Positions 9,323 through 22,959 of a stretch of DNA of 64,000 nucleotides are shown one piece after another (position 1 is the stretch's first letter; each line of letters starts with the position of its first letter). The stretch lies in NCBI RefSeq assembly GCF_014638745.1, contig NZ_BMFO01000001.1:124001-188000 (forward strand), in the 5' to 3' direction. Origin of the DNA: Arenimonas maotaiensis (GTDB taxonomy: Bacteria > Pseudomonadota > Gammaproteobacteria > Xanthomonadales > Xanthomonadaceae). Position numbers and translations under genes: made by a program. Under the pieces are notes generated by a model that had not been told where the DNA came from, searched no databases, and worked only from the letters and a program-made list of their open reading frames with translations.

Positions 9323-10099
9323 TCAGATGACGAACTGCTCGTTGAGGATGCGGTCGTCCAGGTTGTGCGCCGGATCGAACAGCAGCTTGACCGTATGGCT
9401 CTGGCTTTCCACGATGCGCACCTCGACCACGTCGCGCACCTCGTGCGAATCGGCGGTGACGCTGACCGGGCGCTTGTAGGGATCGAGCACGCGCAGCATG
9501 ACGCGCGTGTCGGCGCGCAGGATGGCGCCGCGCCAGCGCCGCGGCCGGAACGGCGCGATCGGCGTCAGCGCGATCACCGACGAGCCCAGCGGCAGGATCG
9601 GACCCATCGCCGAGAAGTTGTAGGCGGTGCTGCCGGCCGGCGTGGCCACCAGGATGCCGTCGCAGACCAGTTCCTCGAGCCGGACCTGGTCGTTCAGCGA
9701 GATTTCCAGATGCGCGGCCTGCCGCGTCTGGCGCAACAGCGAGACTTCGTTGTAGGCCAGGAAGCGGTGGCGCATGCCGGATTCGGTCAGCGCCTCCATC
9801 TCCAGCGGCTTGAGTTCGCTGCGTTCGGCGGCGTGCAGGCGATCCACCAAGCCGTCGGCCTGGTATTGGTTCATCAGGAACCCGACGCTGCCGAGCTTCA
9901 TGCCGAACACCGGCAGGCCCAGATCGCCGTGGCGATGCAAGGTGCCGAGCATGAAGCCGTCGCCGCCCAACGCGCAAATGACTTCGGCGTCTTCCGGTGC
10001 GTGCTGGCCGTAACGCGCGGTCAACGCGCCCAAGGCCTCCTGGGCATTGGGCGCGTTGCTGGCGACGAACGCGATCTTCGGCGGATGCGATAAAGGCAC
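9323..10099 (-). CDS. nadK: NAD kinase
   Basis: ATP-dependent phosphorylation of NAD to NADP. At 258 residues it is shorter than E. coli NadK (292), which I recall as the size usual in xanthomonads. The diagnostic motifs are [11 protein letters not shown] (GGDG), FLMN, YNEVSL (the NE/D motif) and [15 protein letters not shown]. Translation most likely starts at a GTG: GGAG sits 6 bases before it and no ATG is available upstream in frame. It lies 49 bases after the giant NAD-glutamate dehydrogenase and is followed by the nucleotidase. Confidence 0.95.
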   Translation of the reverse strand: MPLSHPPKIAFVASNAPNAQEALGALTARYGQHAPEDAEVICALGGDGFMLGTLHRHGDLGLPVFGMKLGSVGFLMNQYQADGLVDRLHAAERSELKPLEMEALTESGMRHRFLAYNEVSLLRQTRQAAHLEISLNDQVRLEELVCDGILVATPAGSTAYNFSAMGPILPLGSSVIALTPIAPFRPRRWRGAILRADTRVMLRVLDPYKRPVSVTADSHEVRDVVEVRIVESQSHTVKLLFDPAHNLDDRILNEQFVI

Positions 10100-10148
10100 G
10101 GGCGGCTCCGGTGCGGTCCGGTCATAGCATAACCGAACCGCCGCGGAA

Positions 10149-13100
10149 TCAGCGGGTGCCGGTCGAGGCGATCTGCGCCAGGCGGCGGACCGCCACCGAC
10201 AGGGTCGGGAAATCCATCTCGCTGAGCGAACGCATGTCGGTGAACATGCCGAGCGTGTACTTCAGCGCGGCGTCGTCGCGCGACAGCCAAGCCTCGACCC
10301 ACTCCGACGGTTCCTTGCCGGCCTGCAGGCTGCCCAGCACGGTGCTGACCAGCTGGCGCTGCTGCGCCTGCAGTTCGTCGCGCAACACGCCACGGGCCTG
10401 GGCCTGCCAGCGTCCGGTCACCGGCAGGGCTTCGATGCCGGCCATCAGCCAGTTGATGTGCAGCGCCTCGCTGAGCGCGAAATGCGCCTGGGCCACGGCC
10501 TTCACCGGTTGGCTCTCGCGCAGGCTGAGCTCGATGATGTCCATCGACGAATCCAGGTACGGCAACGCCGCCAGGAAATGCGCCAACTGCGCCGACATGC
10601 CCAAACCGGACAGGCGGCTGAACTCGGCCTCGAAGCGGCCGCGGTCGGATTCGGTCAGGGCGCCCGGCAAGGACTGCAGCAGCACGCTGAACGGCTCCTG
10701 GTAGCGTTCGACCATGCGCGCGATGTCCGGCAACAGACCGGGCAAGGCGATCATCCAACGCGTCAGTTTGCGCTGCAGGTGCCAGATGCCGGTCAGCGCT
10801 TGGATCTGCACCGATTCCGGCACCTTGTTGTCCAAGGCGTCGATTTCGGCCCACAGCGCGCGCGCCTGCATGCTCTCGCGCACGATGGTATAGGCCTTTG
10901 CGATCTGCGCCGGGGTCTCGCCGGTGTCCTCCTGCATGCGCAGCAGGAAGGTCGAGCCCATGCGGTTGACCAGCGAGTTGGTGACCGCGGTGGCGATGAT
11001 CTCGCGGCGCAAACGGTGGCTGAGCATGTATTCGGCGTACTTGTCCTGCAACGGCTGCGGGAAGTAGCGCTGCAGTTCCTTGGACAGGTACGGATCTTCC
11101 GGGACGTCGGAGTCGAGCAGCTGGTTGAAGATCACGATCTTGTCGTAGCTGAGCAGTACCGCCAGCTCCGGACGCGTCAGCCCCTGGCCTTTGGCCTTGC
11201 GCTCGGCCAGCTCGGCGTCGCTCGGCAGGAACTCGATGGCGCGGTCCAGCAGGCCCTGCGATTCCAGCGTCTGGATGAAGTGGGTGAACGAACCCAGACG
11301 TTGCGCGCTCATCGATTCCATCACGCTCAGCGCTTGGTTCTGGCGGTAGTTGTCGACCAGCACCAGCTCGCCGACTTCGTCGGTCATGCTGGCCAGCAGC
11401 GCGTTGCGGTTTTCCTGGTCCAGTTCGCCGGCCAGCATCACCGCGCCGAGCAGGATCTTGATGTTGACCTCGTGGTCGGAGGTGTCGACGCCGGCCGAGT
11501 TGTCGATGAAGTCGGTGTTCAGCAGCACGCCGGCCTGGGCGGCTTCGATGCGGCCGCGCTGGGTCATGCCCAGGTTGCCGCCCTCGCCCACCACCTTGCA
11601 GCGCAGTTCGCGGCCGTCGACGCGCAGGCCGTTGTTGGCGCGGTCGCCGCAGTCGGCGTGGGTCTCGGCGCTTGACTTGACGTAAGTGCCGATGCCGCCG
11701 TTCCACAGTAGGTCGACCGGCGCCTTCAGGATGGCGTTCATCAGCTGGTTCGGCGTCATCTCGGCCACCGACTCGTCGATGCCGAGCGCGGCCTTGGCCT
11801 CGGCGCTCAGCGCCACGGTCTTGGCCGAACGCGGGAACACGCCGCCGCCGCGGGCGATCAGCGACTTGTCGTAGTCCTCCCAGCTAGAGCGCGGCACGGC
11901 GAACAGGCGCTGGCGTTCCTTGAACGAGACCGCCGCGTCCGGATTCGGGTCGATGAAGATGTGGCGATGGTCGAACGCCGCCACCAGACGGATGTGCTCG
12001 GACAGCAGCATGCCGTTGCCGAACACGTCGCCGGACATGTCGCCGATGCCGACGCAGGTGAAGTCCTCGGTCTGGCTGTTGCGGCCGAGCGCGCGGAAGT
12101 GGCGCTTGACCGACTCCCAGGCGCCGCGGGCGGTGATGCCCATGCCCTTGTGGTCGTAACCGACCGAGCCGCCGGAGGCGAAGGCGTCGCCCAGCCAGAA
12201 GCCGTGCTCGGCCGAGATGCCGTTGGCGATGTCGGAGAAGGTCGCGGTGCCCTTGTCGGCGGCGACCACCAGGTACGGATCGTCCTGGTCGTGGCGGACC
12301 ACATTTGCCGGCGGCACGATCTTGCCGCCGACGATGTTGTCGGTGATGTCCAGCAGGCCGTTGATGAAGCGCTTGTAGCAGGCCACGCCTTCCTTGAACC
12401 AGGCGTCGCGGTCGAGCGCCGGATCCGGCAGCTGCTTGGCGAAGAAGCCGCCCTTCGAGCCGACCGGCACGATGACGGTGTTCTTGACCATCTGCGCCTT
12501 GACCAGGCCGAGCACTTCCGTGCGGAAGTCCTCGCGGCGGTCGGACCAGCGCAGGCCGCCGCGGGCCACCGGACCGAAGCGCAGGTGCACGCCCTCGACG
12601 AACGGCGAATACACGAAGATCTCGCGGTACGGCACCGGCTTGGGCATGTCCGGAATGCGCGAGGGATCGAACTTGAAGCTGACGTAATCCTTGTGGCCGC
12701 TCTCGCCGCCTTGGAAGAAGCTGGTGCGCAGGGTGGCGTGCATCACCGTGGCGAAGGCGCGCAGGATGCGGTCCTCGTCCAAGCTGGCCACTTTCGCCAA
12801 CTGTTTGCCGAGCAGCTTGTCGACCGCGCCGATCTGCTCCTCGCGCGCGGTGGCGACGAAGTTGGCCAGGTAGCGCTCGGCCGAGTCCACGCCCATGCGC
12901 ATCAACGCCGGCGCCAGGTCGGTGTTGCTGGCCGGCAGGTCGGGGTTGAAGCGGGCGTCGAACAGGCCGATCAGGATGCGGGCCAGGGCCGGATAGCGCT
13001 GCAGCGTTTCTTCCATGTAGCTCTGCGAGAACGGCACGCCGATCTGCAGCAGGTACTTGCCATAGGCGCGCAGCACCGAAACCCGGCGCCAGCCCAGGCC

Positions 13101-15017
13101 GGCCAGGCTGACCAGCTTGTTGAAGCCGTCGTTCTCCGATTGGCCGCGCCAGACCGCGCCGAAGGCCTGCTCGAAGTCGGCCTTGATGTGCTCGGCGCGC
13201 AGCCCCGGAACGGTCGCTTCCAGCGCGAAGTCCTGGATCACCACGCGGCGGCCGTCGATGTGCAGGGTGTACGGATTCTCGGTCAGCACCTTCATGCCGA
13301 GGTTTTCCAGCATCGGCAGCGCGTCCGACAGCGCGATTTCGCGGTCCAGGCTGAACAGCTTGAAGCGCAGCGCGCCGTCCTTCTCGTACAGGTTGAGGGT
13401 GAGGCCGCCTTCGGCCTGCAGGCGCTCCATCTGGCGGATGTCGTCGATGCTCTGCGCCGGGGTCACGGTCTCCACGTAGCTCTGTGGCATGGCCGGCAGG
13501 TAGCGCGCGGCCAACGCGATGCCGCGCTCCTCGCCGAAGCCCTGGATCAGCGCGTCACGCAGCTCGTCTTTCCAGTTGCGGATGATGGCGCCGAGCTCCG
13601 CCTCCAGCGACTCCAGGTCGTAGGCGGCCGGCTGGTTGCCGGCGTGGCGGATCAGCAGGTGCAGCTGGGCCAGCGGCGAATCGCCGACCTTCAGGGTCTT
13701 GTCGATGCGCTCGCCGTCCAGCGCGGCCATCAGCATGGCCTCGATGCGGGTGCGGATTTCGGTGTTGAAACGGTCCTTCGGCAGGTAGATCAGCACCGAG
13801 TAGAAGCGGCCGTACGGATCCTTGCGGATGTACAGTTTCGGGCGGAAGCGTTCCTGCAGGCTGAGCACGCTGACGCTGGTCTGCAGCAACTGGTCCGGCG
13901 TGGCCTGGAACAGCTCTTCGCGCGGCAGGGTCTCCAGGATCTGGCGCAGGGCCTTGCCGCTGTGGCCTTCCAGGCTCAGGCCGGAAGCGTCCATCACTTT
14001 TTCGTAATTGCGGCGCACCACCGGAATTTCCCACGGACGGCGGTTGTAGGCTGCGGTGGTGTACAGGCCGATGAAGCGGTACTCGCCCACGGCGCGGCCG
14101 TCGGCGCCGTAACGCAGCACGCCGATGTAGTCCATGTAGGTCGGACGGTGCACGCTGGCGCGCGCCGCGGTCTTGGTCAGGATCAGCAGCTCGTGGCGCT
14201 CCATCTGCTTGCGGCCCAGGGTCTTGACCGGACGCGCCTGTGCGCTGTGATGGCTGTCGCGCAGCAGGCCCAGGCCGGTGCCCGGTACCGCCGACAGCGT
14301 TTCGGCGTCGCCGGAACCGCTCAGCGTGTATTCGCGGAAGCCCAGGAAGGTGAAGTGGTTGTCGGCCGCCCATTGCAGGAAGGCCTTGGCTTCATCCGGG
14401 GCGATCTCGGCGTTGTCGACGCGTTGCTGGGCCGCGATGTCGGCGATTTCCAGCATGCGGGTACGCATGGCCTGCCAGTCGGCGACGCTGACGCGCACGT
14501 CCTCCAGGGTGGCGCGCACGGCGGCGACCAGGGCCTCGGCGGATTCGGCGGTCTGGCGCTCGATCTCCATCCAGACCACCGACTCGCGGATCGGGCCCGG
14601 CAGCGATTTCAAGCGGCCGTCGGCCGCGCGTTCGACCGAAATGACCGGATGCACGATGGCGTAGCAGCTGATGCCGAGCGAATCCAGCACCATCTTGAAC
14701 GAGTCGACCAGGAACGGGAAGTCCTCGGTCACGATTTCCAGCGAACTGCGGGTGTTGCCGCCGTCGACCGACAGACTGACGTCCTGGTTGACGCGCACGG
14801 CGGCGACGCCGGGCGTGCGGCTGCCGCAGACCTGCAGCAGCGACTCCAGGATCTTGACCCAGGCCTGCTGGTCCTGCAGCTCGAAATCCTCCAACGACAC
14901 CTGCGACAGCGCGGCGTGCACGAAGGCATCGGCCGGCACGTCGCCGGTACTCCTCTGGGCGACGATTTGGGCGATGGCCTTGATGGCGGCGGTCGAAGGA
15001 TTGATGATGGCGGTCAT
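10149..15017 (-). CDS. gdhB: NAD-specific glutamate dehydrogenase, 180-kDa class
   Basis: Giant 1622-residue glutamate dehydrogenase that oxidatively deaminates glutamate to 2-oxoglutarate with NAD, a catabolic role. Size agrees with the 180-kDa class (Pseudomonas GdhB about 1620). A long N-terminal ACT-containing regulatory region precedes the catalytic core, where [14 protein letters not shown] and the [15 protein letters not shown] segment are recognisable, and a C-terminal helical domain follows. The start ATG (MTAIINPST) has no strong ribosome site. It lies 42 bases downstream of the acyl-CoA dehydrogenase gene. The 1024-residue open frame on the other strand is a composition artefact. 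Confidence 0.95.
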   Translation of the reverse strand: MTAIINPSTAAIKAIAQIVAQRSTGDVPADAFVHAALSQVSLEDFELQDQQAWVKILESLLQVCGSRTPGVAAVRVNQDVSLSVDGGNTRSSLEIVTEDFPFLVDSFKMVLDSLGISCYAIVHPVISVERAADGRLKSLPGPIRESVVWMEIERQTAESAEALVAAVRATLEDVRVSVADWQAMRTRMLEIADIAAQQRVDNAEIAPDEAKAFLQWAADNHFTFLGFREYTLSGSGDAETLSAVPGTGLGLLRDSHHSAQARPVKTLGRKQMERHELLILTKTAARASVHRPTYMDYIGVLRYGADGRAVGEYRFIGLYTTAAYNRRPWEIPVVRRNYEKVMDASGLSLEGHSGKALRQILETLPREELFQATPDQLLQTSVSVLSLQERFRPKLYIRKDPYGRFYSVLIYLPKDRFNTEIRTRIEAMLMAALDGERIDKTLKVGDSPLAQLHLLIRHAGNQPAAYDLESLEAELGAIIRNWKDELRDALIQGFGEERGIALAARYLPAMPQSYVETVTPAQSIDDIRQMERLQAEGGLTLNLYEKDGALRFKLFSLDREIALSDALPMLENLGMKVLTENPYTLHIDGRRVVIQDFALEATVPGLRAEHIKADFEQAFGAVWRGQSENDGFNKLVSLAGLGWRRVSVLRAYGKYLLQIGVPFSQSYMEETLQRYPALARILIGLFDARFNPDLPASNTDLAPALMRMGVDSAERYLANFVATAREEQIGAVDKLLGKQLAKVASLDEDRILRAFATVMHATLRTSFFQGGESGHKDYVSFKFDPSRIPDMPKPVPYREIFVYSPFVEGVHLRFGPVARGGLRWSDRREDFRTEVLGLVKAQMVKNTVIVPVGSKGGFFAKQLPDPALDRDAWFKEGVACYKRFINGLLDITDNIVGGKIVPPANVVRHDQDDPYLVVAADKGTATFSDIANGISAEHGFWLGDAFASGGSVGYDHKGMGITARGAWESVKRHFRALGRNSQTEDFTCVGIGDMSGDVFGNGMLLSEHIRLVAAFDHRHIFIDPNPDAAVSFKERQRLFAVPRSSWEDYDKSLIARGGGVFPRSAKTVALSAEAKAALGIDESVAEMTPNQLMNAILKAPVDLLWNGGIGTYVKSSAETHADCGDRANNGLRVDGRELRCKVVGEGGNLGMTQRGRIEAAQAGVLLNTDFIDNSAGVDTSDHEVNIKILLGAVMLAGELDQENRNALLASMTDEVGELVLVDNYRQNQALSVMESMSAQRLGSFTHFIQTLESQGLLDRAIEFLPSDAELAERKAKGQGLTRPELAVLLSYDKIVIFNQLLDSDVPEDPYLSKELQRYFPQPLQDKYAEYMLSHRLRREIIATAVTNSLVNRMGSTFLLRMQEDTGETPAQIAKAYTIVRESMQARALWAEIDALDNKVPESVQIQALTGIWHLQRKLTRWMIALPGLLPDIARMVERYQEPFSVLLQSLPGALTESDRGRFEAEFSRLSGLGMSAQLAHFLAALPYLDSSMDIIELSLRESQPVKAVAQAHFALSEALHINWLMAGIEALPVTGRWQAQARGVLRDELQAQQRQLVSTVLGSLQAGKEPSEWVEAWLSRDDAALKYTLGMFTDMRSLSEMDFPTLSVAVRRLAQIASTGTR

Positions 15018-15059
15018 TTCGGATGTACTCGGTGAGGGATCGGTTGGGGTGGAACGGGG

Positions 15060-16220
15060 TCAACGCAGCCCGGTTTCGTTGCGGGCGATCACCAGACGCT
15101 GGATCTCGCTGGTGCCTTCGTAGATTTCGGTGATCTTGGCGTCGCGGAAATAGCGCTCGAGCGGCATTTCCTTGGAATAGCCCATGCCGCCGTGGATCTG
15201 CAGCGCTTGGTGGGTGATGAACATCGCGGCTTCGGACGCGGTGAGCTTGGCGACCGAGGCCTCGGTGCTGAAGCGGCCGCCGTTGCGGTCGGTCTGAGCC
15301 TTGGCCCACGCCGCGCGCAGGGTCAGGATCTCGGCAGCGTCCAGACGGCATTTCATGTCGGCGATCTTGGCCTGGATCATCTGGAAGCTGCCGATGGCCT
15401 GGCCGAAGCTCTTGCGCTCCTTGGCGTAGGCGACCGCGGCCTTGTAAGCGGCCTTGGCCAGTCCCACGGCCTGCGAGGCGATGCCGATGCGGCCGGCGTC
15501 GAGCACGCCCATGGCGATCTTGAAGCCCTCGCCTTCCACGCCCACCACTTCGTCGGCGGTGGCCACGTAGTCCTGGAACTCGATTTCGCAGGTGGCCGAG
15601 GCGCGGATGCCGAGCTTGGGTTCGGTCTTGCCGCGGTGGAAGCCCGGCTTGGCGGTGTCGATCATGAACGCGGTGATGCCTTTGGCGCCCTTGGCCGGAT
15701 CGGTCATGGCGAACAGGATGATGTATTTGGCGACCGGACCGGAGGTGATCCAGCTCTTCTTGCCGTTGATTACATAGGTGCCGTCGGCCTGCTTGACCGC
15801 GCGGCAGCGCATGGCGGTGGCGTCGGAACCGGACTGCGGCTCGGTCAGCGCGAAGGCGCCGATTTCGCGACCCTCGGCGATGGCGCGCACGTACAGCTGC
15901 TTCTGCGCCTCGGTGCCGAACTTCAGGATACCGTTGCAGAACAGCGAGTTGTTGACCGAGACGATGGTCGAGTGCGCGCAATCGGCTTCGGCGATCTCGA
16001 TCATGGCCAGCACATAGCTGACCGGATCCATGCCGGCGCCGCCATATTCGGTAGGCACTTCGATGCCCATCAGGCCGTTTTCGCCCAACAGGCGGATGTT
16101 GTCGAGCGGGAATTCGCCGGTACGGTCGAAGTGTTCGGCGCTGGGCGCGATCTTCTCCTGCGCGATGCGGCGGGCCACGTCCTGAATCATCAACTGCTCT
16201 TCGGTGAATCCAAAATCCAT
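15060..16220 (-). CDS. acyl-CoA dehydrogenase (short/branched-chain type)
   Basis: FAD-dependent acyl-CoA dehydrogenase, 386 residues from the ATG of MDFGFTEEQ, with GAGG 6-10 bases upstream; a longer frame adds 12 unrelated residues. Family signatures are present: GAFALTEPQSGSDA, the Q-IHGGMGY segment, and the catalytic glutamate in ITEIYEGTSEIQRLVIAR. That YEGT position is where the base lies in short-chain, butyryl and 2-methyl-branched enzymes, so a short or branched substrate is likely. It would pass electrons to ETF. It diverges from the SahR-like gene across a 125-base gap and may be co-transcribed with gdhB. Confidence 0.9.
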   Translation of the reverse strand: MDFGFTEEQLMIQDVARRIAQEKIAPSAEHFDRTGEFPLDNIRLLGENGLMGIEVPTEYGGAGMDPVSYVLAMIEIAEADCAHSTIVSVNNSLFCNGILKFGTEAQKQLYVRAIAEGREIGAFALTEPQSGSDATAMRCRAVKQADGTYVINGKKSWITSGPVAKYIILFAMTDPAKGAKGITAFMIDTAKPGFHRGKTEPKLGIRASATCEIEFQDYVATADEVVGVEGEGFKIAMGVLDAGRIGIASQAVGLAKAAYKAAVAYAKERKSFGQAIGSFQMIQAKIADMKCRLDAAEILTLRAAWAKAQTDRNGGRFSTEASVAKLTASEAAMFITHQALQIHGGMGYSKEMPLERYFRDAKITEIYEGTSEIQRLVIARNETGLR

Positions 16221-16275
16221 GATTGCCTCGGCTCGAAATGAATCACAAACAGCCATTTTAACCCCGTTGCCGAAG

Positions 16276-16295
16276 CTTATGTGTTCTTATGTGTT
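16276..16295. repeat. 10-bp perfect tandem repeat in the regulator promoter region
   Basis: CTTATGTGTT occurs twice head to tail, 18-37 bases upstream of the regulator palindrome. It could be half of a regulator binding array or chance; nothing identical was noticed elsewhere in the window. Confidence 0.6.
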
Positions 16296-16312
16296 GCACC
16301 CGCCCGGGAAAA

Positions 16313-16346
16313 CATATATCTTTGCATCATGATGAAAGGATATATA
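16313..16346. promoter_or_regulatory. 34-bp imperfect palindrome, likely operator of the SahR-like regulator
   Basis: Two 17-base arms (16313-16329 and 16330-16346) match at 14 of 17 positions around a TCATGA centre, with outer blocks ATATATC/GATATAT. It ends on the first base of the regulator start codon and includes the AAAGGA ribosome site. A possible promoter (TTGCAC at 16294, TATATC at 16315 or TATCTT at 16317) places its -10 inside the left arm. Binding here would block both transcription and translation initiation. It is strikingly AT-rich for this genome. Confidence 0.7.
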
Positions 16347-17274
16347 TGAATCTCGAATCCTGGTCCCAGTGCCTGAAAGTGCTCGCCGATCCGACCCGCG
16401 TGCGTCTGCTGGCCCTGCTCGAACACGAGGAACTGACGGTGGCCGAGTTGGCCTCGATCACCGGCCTGGCGCAACCGCGCGTGTCCACCCACCTGTCCAA
16501 GCTCAAGGAGTTCGATCTGGTGCGCGACCGCCGCGCCGGGGTCAGCGCCTATTACCGCTTCAACGACAAGGATCTGGACGCGGCCGAACGCAGCCTATGG
16601 CAGGCCCTGCGCTCGGGCGCCGACGACCCGTTGCTCAAGCAGGATTTCGAACGGCTGTCGGTGGTGCTGGCGCAGCGCGCCGACGATGAAAACTGGCCGG
16701 ATACCGTGGCCGGCGACATGGAGCGCCATTACTCGCCCGGCCGTACGTGGGAGGCCATGGCGCGCACCGCCCTGCCCTTGATCGACCCGGGCGAAGTGCT
16801 CGACATCGCCTCCGGCGACGGCGTGCTGGCCGAACTGTTCGCGCCCTACGCCAAACGTTATGTCTGCATCGATTCCAGCGCCAAGGTGGTGCAGGCCGCC
16901 ACCGAACGCCTGCGCAAATGGCCGACGGTGTCGGTACTGAAGGCCGACATGCACGAGCTGCCGTTCGAGACGCCGCAGTTCGACCTGGTGCTGATGATGC
17001 AGGCGCTGAGCTATTCCCGGAAACCGGCGCAAGCCATCGAGGAGGCCGCGCGCGTGCTCCGGCCCAAGGGCGAGCTGCTGCTGAGCTGCCTGCTCAAGCA
17101 CGGCCACAAGGGCGCGGTCGAACCCTATGGCCACGAGAACCTCGGTTTCAGCCAGAAGGAACTGATCCGCTTCGCAGAGAAGGCCGGACTGCGGGTCAAG
17201 CATTGCGAGGTGGTCAGCCGCGAACGGCGCGCGCCGCACTTCGAAATCGTGATGCTGATGGCGGTGAAACCCTG

Positions 17275-17275
<1 letters not shown>
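16346..17275 (+). CDS. ArsR-family regulator fused to a SAM methyltransferase-fold domain (SahR-like)
   Basis: 309 residues. Residues 1-90 are an ArsR winged helix ([13 protein letters not shown], recognition helix in [12 protein letters not shown]), without the Cys pair of metal-sensing ArsR proteins. Residues 120-309 are a class I methyltransferase fold with motif [11 protein letters not shown] (151-160). This architecture beside metH fits SahR-type regulators, which sense S-adenosylhomocysteine and control the methionine cycle; the assignment rests on architecture and neighbour. The ATG overlaps the palindrome and has AAAGGA 5 bases upstream; an earlier start would add 19 residues translated from the operator. 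Its stop overlaps the metH start (TGATG). The domain is probably a ligand sensor rather than an active methyltransferase. Confidence 0.82.
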
Positions 17276-21017
<3,742 letters not shown>

Positions 21018-21021
<4 letters not shown>

Positions 21022-22157
21022 CACCCGTTAATGGCCCGGACGCCCGCCCGCCGGTGGTCGCGATTGTCGGCTGCGCGGGTGCCTATGGGCGTTGGCTGAC
21101 ATGCTTCCTGAGCGAGCGGATGGGACTGCAAGTCATCGGTCATGATCCGGCACTGGCGGATTCGCTGTCGCCGCGCACGCTGCTGCAACGCGCTGACGTG
21201 GTGGTGTTCAGCACACCGATCCGCGATACCCCGGCGATCATCGAGTCGTTCGCCAGGCTTGCCGATGGCATCGAAGCCGGCCAGCTATGGCTGGATCTCA
21301 CCTCGGTCAAGCAGGCGCCGGTGCAGTCGATGCTGGGATCGCGCGCGGAGGTGGCGGGCCTACACCCGATGGCGGCGCCACCGAAGACCGTGACCCTCAA
21401 AGGCCACACGATGGCGGTGTGCCGGGCGCGCATACTGCGCTGGCAGGCATGGCTGGATGCATTGCTCGAAGAGTTGCAGGCGGACTGCGTGGAGATCGAC
21501 CCGCAGGCGCATGACCGGGCAATGGCGCTGGTACAGGGACTGGTGCATGCGACGCACATGGTGCAGGCGAAAGTACTGTGCGTGCTCGCGGCCGATGCCG
21601 GCGGATTGCCAGGCCTGCATGGGCTACGCACCACCGGCCATCAGCTCGACCTCGCGGTGACCGGGCGGATCCTGTCCGGCAACCCGGCGATTTACACCGG
21701 CATCCAGTTCGACAATCCACACATGCCGGCGGTGCTGGCGCGGTTGGCGGCGGCGGCGGCGGAGTTGCGCGACGCGGTTGCCGATGGCAGCAGCGACGCC
21801 CGCACGGCGGTCGCGGAACGCTTCCTGCAGGTGCCCGCGGCGTGGTTTGGCGATTCGGTGCTGGCCGCCTGTAGCCACGATTTTGAACGCATGGGTTACC
21901 TGCAGGCCGACCTGCAGGACCGACGTTTCATCAGCGTGTACCTGCCACAGGACCGCCCCGGCTCGCTGCGCGCCTTGCTCGACGTGTTCGAGCGGCTGGG
22001 CATCAACTTGGCCTCGATCCATTCCTCGCGCACGCCGGATGGCAAACTACATTTCCGGATCGGCCTAGATCGGCTACCGGTCGCGCTGGAGTCCCTGCGC
22101 GCGGCGGTCGAAGACGCCGGCATCGGACTCGTGCTGGACGCCCGCGACGGAGACTGA
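21018..22157 (+). CDS. tyrA: prephenate dehydrogenase with C-terminal ACT domain
   Basis: NAD(P)-dependent oxidative decarboxylation of prephenate to 4-hydroxyphenylpyruvate in tyrosine synthesis. 379 residues: an N-terminal nucleotide-binding fold with a degenerate glycine motif ([11 protein letters not shown], similar to the GGNGQMG of E. coli TyrA), the helical dimerisation domain ([11 protein letters not shown] with its conserved His), and an ACT domain from about residue 302 ([20 protein letters not shown]) that would confer amino-acid feedback. No chorismate mutase domain is fused. It starts inside the metH stop codon (ATGA), so it depends on metH translation, an unusual partner for this enzyme. 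It converges on the DUF2058 gene with only 6 bases between stops. Confidence 0.85.
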
Positions 22158-22163
22158 TGAGAC

Positions 22164-22739
22164 TCACCAGATCAGGTCGTCGGGCACCTGGTATTTCGGG
22201 TCGGCGTAATCGTCCGGCAGGCTTTCCTCGCTCCCGTCGCAATACAGGGCCACCAGCGCCGGCAACAGATCGCGCACCGCCAAGGTGACGTCCTTCGGTA
22301 CCAGGCAATACCGGCCGTTGAACTGCACCACGCCGAGCTCGCCGGCGTTCAGCGCGGTCAGCTGCTCCGGCGTGACGTACACGCGCTTGATCTTGCCGCC
22401 GTACATGAAATGGCGGGCGATTTCGGCGCTCTCGCTGTTCAGCGCCTTGCCCTCGAGCAGGCGTGCCACCGCCTCTTTGGCCTGTTTCTTGGCCAAGGCC
22501 TTTTCCTGCTTCTCGCGTTCGGCCTGTTCGCGCTCGCGTTTTTCCTGCGCGCTGCGCAGGGCGAAAGCCTTGGCCAGATCCATTTCCTCCGCCGACGGCC
22601 GTGGTTTGCCGCGGCCATGCCCTGCTTTCGAGCCGGAACGCGCCGGATGGGGTGACGGCTTGGGCGTGGGGCGGCGTTCGGGTTTGGGCGCGGGCTTGAA
22701 GCCGAGGCCCAGCAATTGGTCTTTCAGGGAATCGCTCAT
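22164..22739 (-). CDS. DUF2058 / YaiL family protein
   Basis: 191 residues. The N-terminal half is Pro/Lys/Arg-rich and low-complexity, then a strongly charged helix (QEKREREQAEREKQEKALAKK) suggests a coiled coil, and the C-terminal half is the conserved DUF2058 domain (HFMYGGKIKRVYVTPEQ, GRYCLVPKD, YQVPDDLIW). The family includes E. coli YaiL, described as nucleoprotein- or polynucleotide-associated; the basic tail fits nucleic-acid contact. It starts 3 bases after slyX, so the two are coupled. Molecular role unknown. Confidence 0.85.
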   Translation of the reverse strand: MSDSLKDQLLGLGFKPAPKPERRPTPKPSPHPARSGSKAGHGRGKPRPSAEEMDLAKAFALRSAQEKREREQAEREKQEKALAKKQAKEAVARLLEGKALNSESAEIARHFMYGGKIKRVYVTPEQLTALNAGELGVVQFNGRYCLVPKDVTLAVRDLLPALVALYCDGSEESLPDDYADPKYQVPDDLIW

Positions 22740-22742
22740 GGC

Positions 22743-22958
22743 TCAGTAATGCGGCGGCGGCGGCTCGGTGCCCGGATCGGCCAGCACCATGCCGCGCATG
22801 GACTTCAGCTCCTCCATCGCCCGGCGCAGTTGTTCGGACTGCCGGTAATTCTCCATGCGCGCTTCGGCCAATGCGTCGCTCATTTCGGCCAAGGCATGCT
22901 CCTGGAACGCGATGCGCGCCTCGAGTTCGGCGAGACGCTCTTCGACGCTGCCCGTCAC
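22743..22958 (-). CDS. slyX: SlyX family protein
   Basis: 71-residue coiled-coil protein of unknown function. The RLAELEARIAFQEHALAEMSDAL heptads and the exact C-terminal signature PPPHY identify SlyX. The start is a GTG one base after the ugd stop; the longer open frame would run 22 residues into ugd and is not needed. It is placed between ugd and the DUF2058 gene in what looks like one transcript. Confidence 0.88.
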   Translation of the reverse strand: MTGSVEERLAELEARIAFQEHALAEMSDALAEARMENYRQSEQLRRAMEELKSMRGMVLADPGTEPPPPHY

Positions 22959-22959
22959 G

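Noticed and set aside
11961-15035. 1024-residue open frame antisense to the NAD-glutamate dehydrogenase
   Set aside because: It is the mirror of a G+C-rich coding gene, rich in Gly/Val/Ala/Arg/Asp/His without domains, and gdhB is a complete family match on the other strand.
15018-15059. Gap between the acyl-CoA dehydrogenase and gdhB examined for a terminator or promoter
   Set aside because: No stem-loop or promoter pair stands out in 42 bases; it looks like a plain intergenic spacer.
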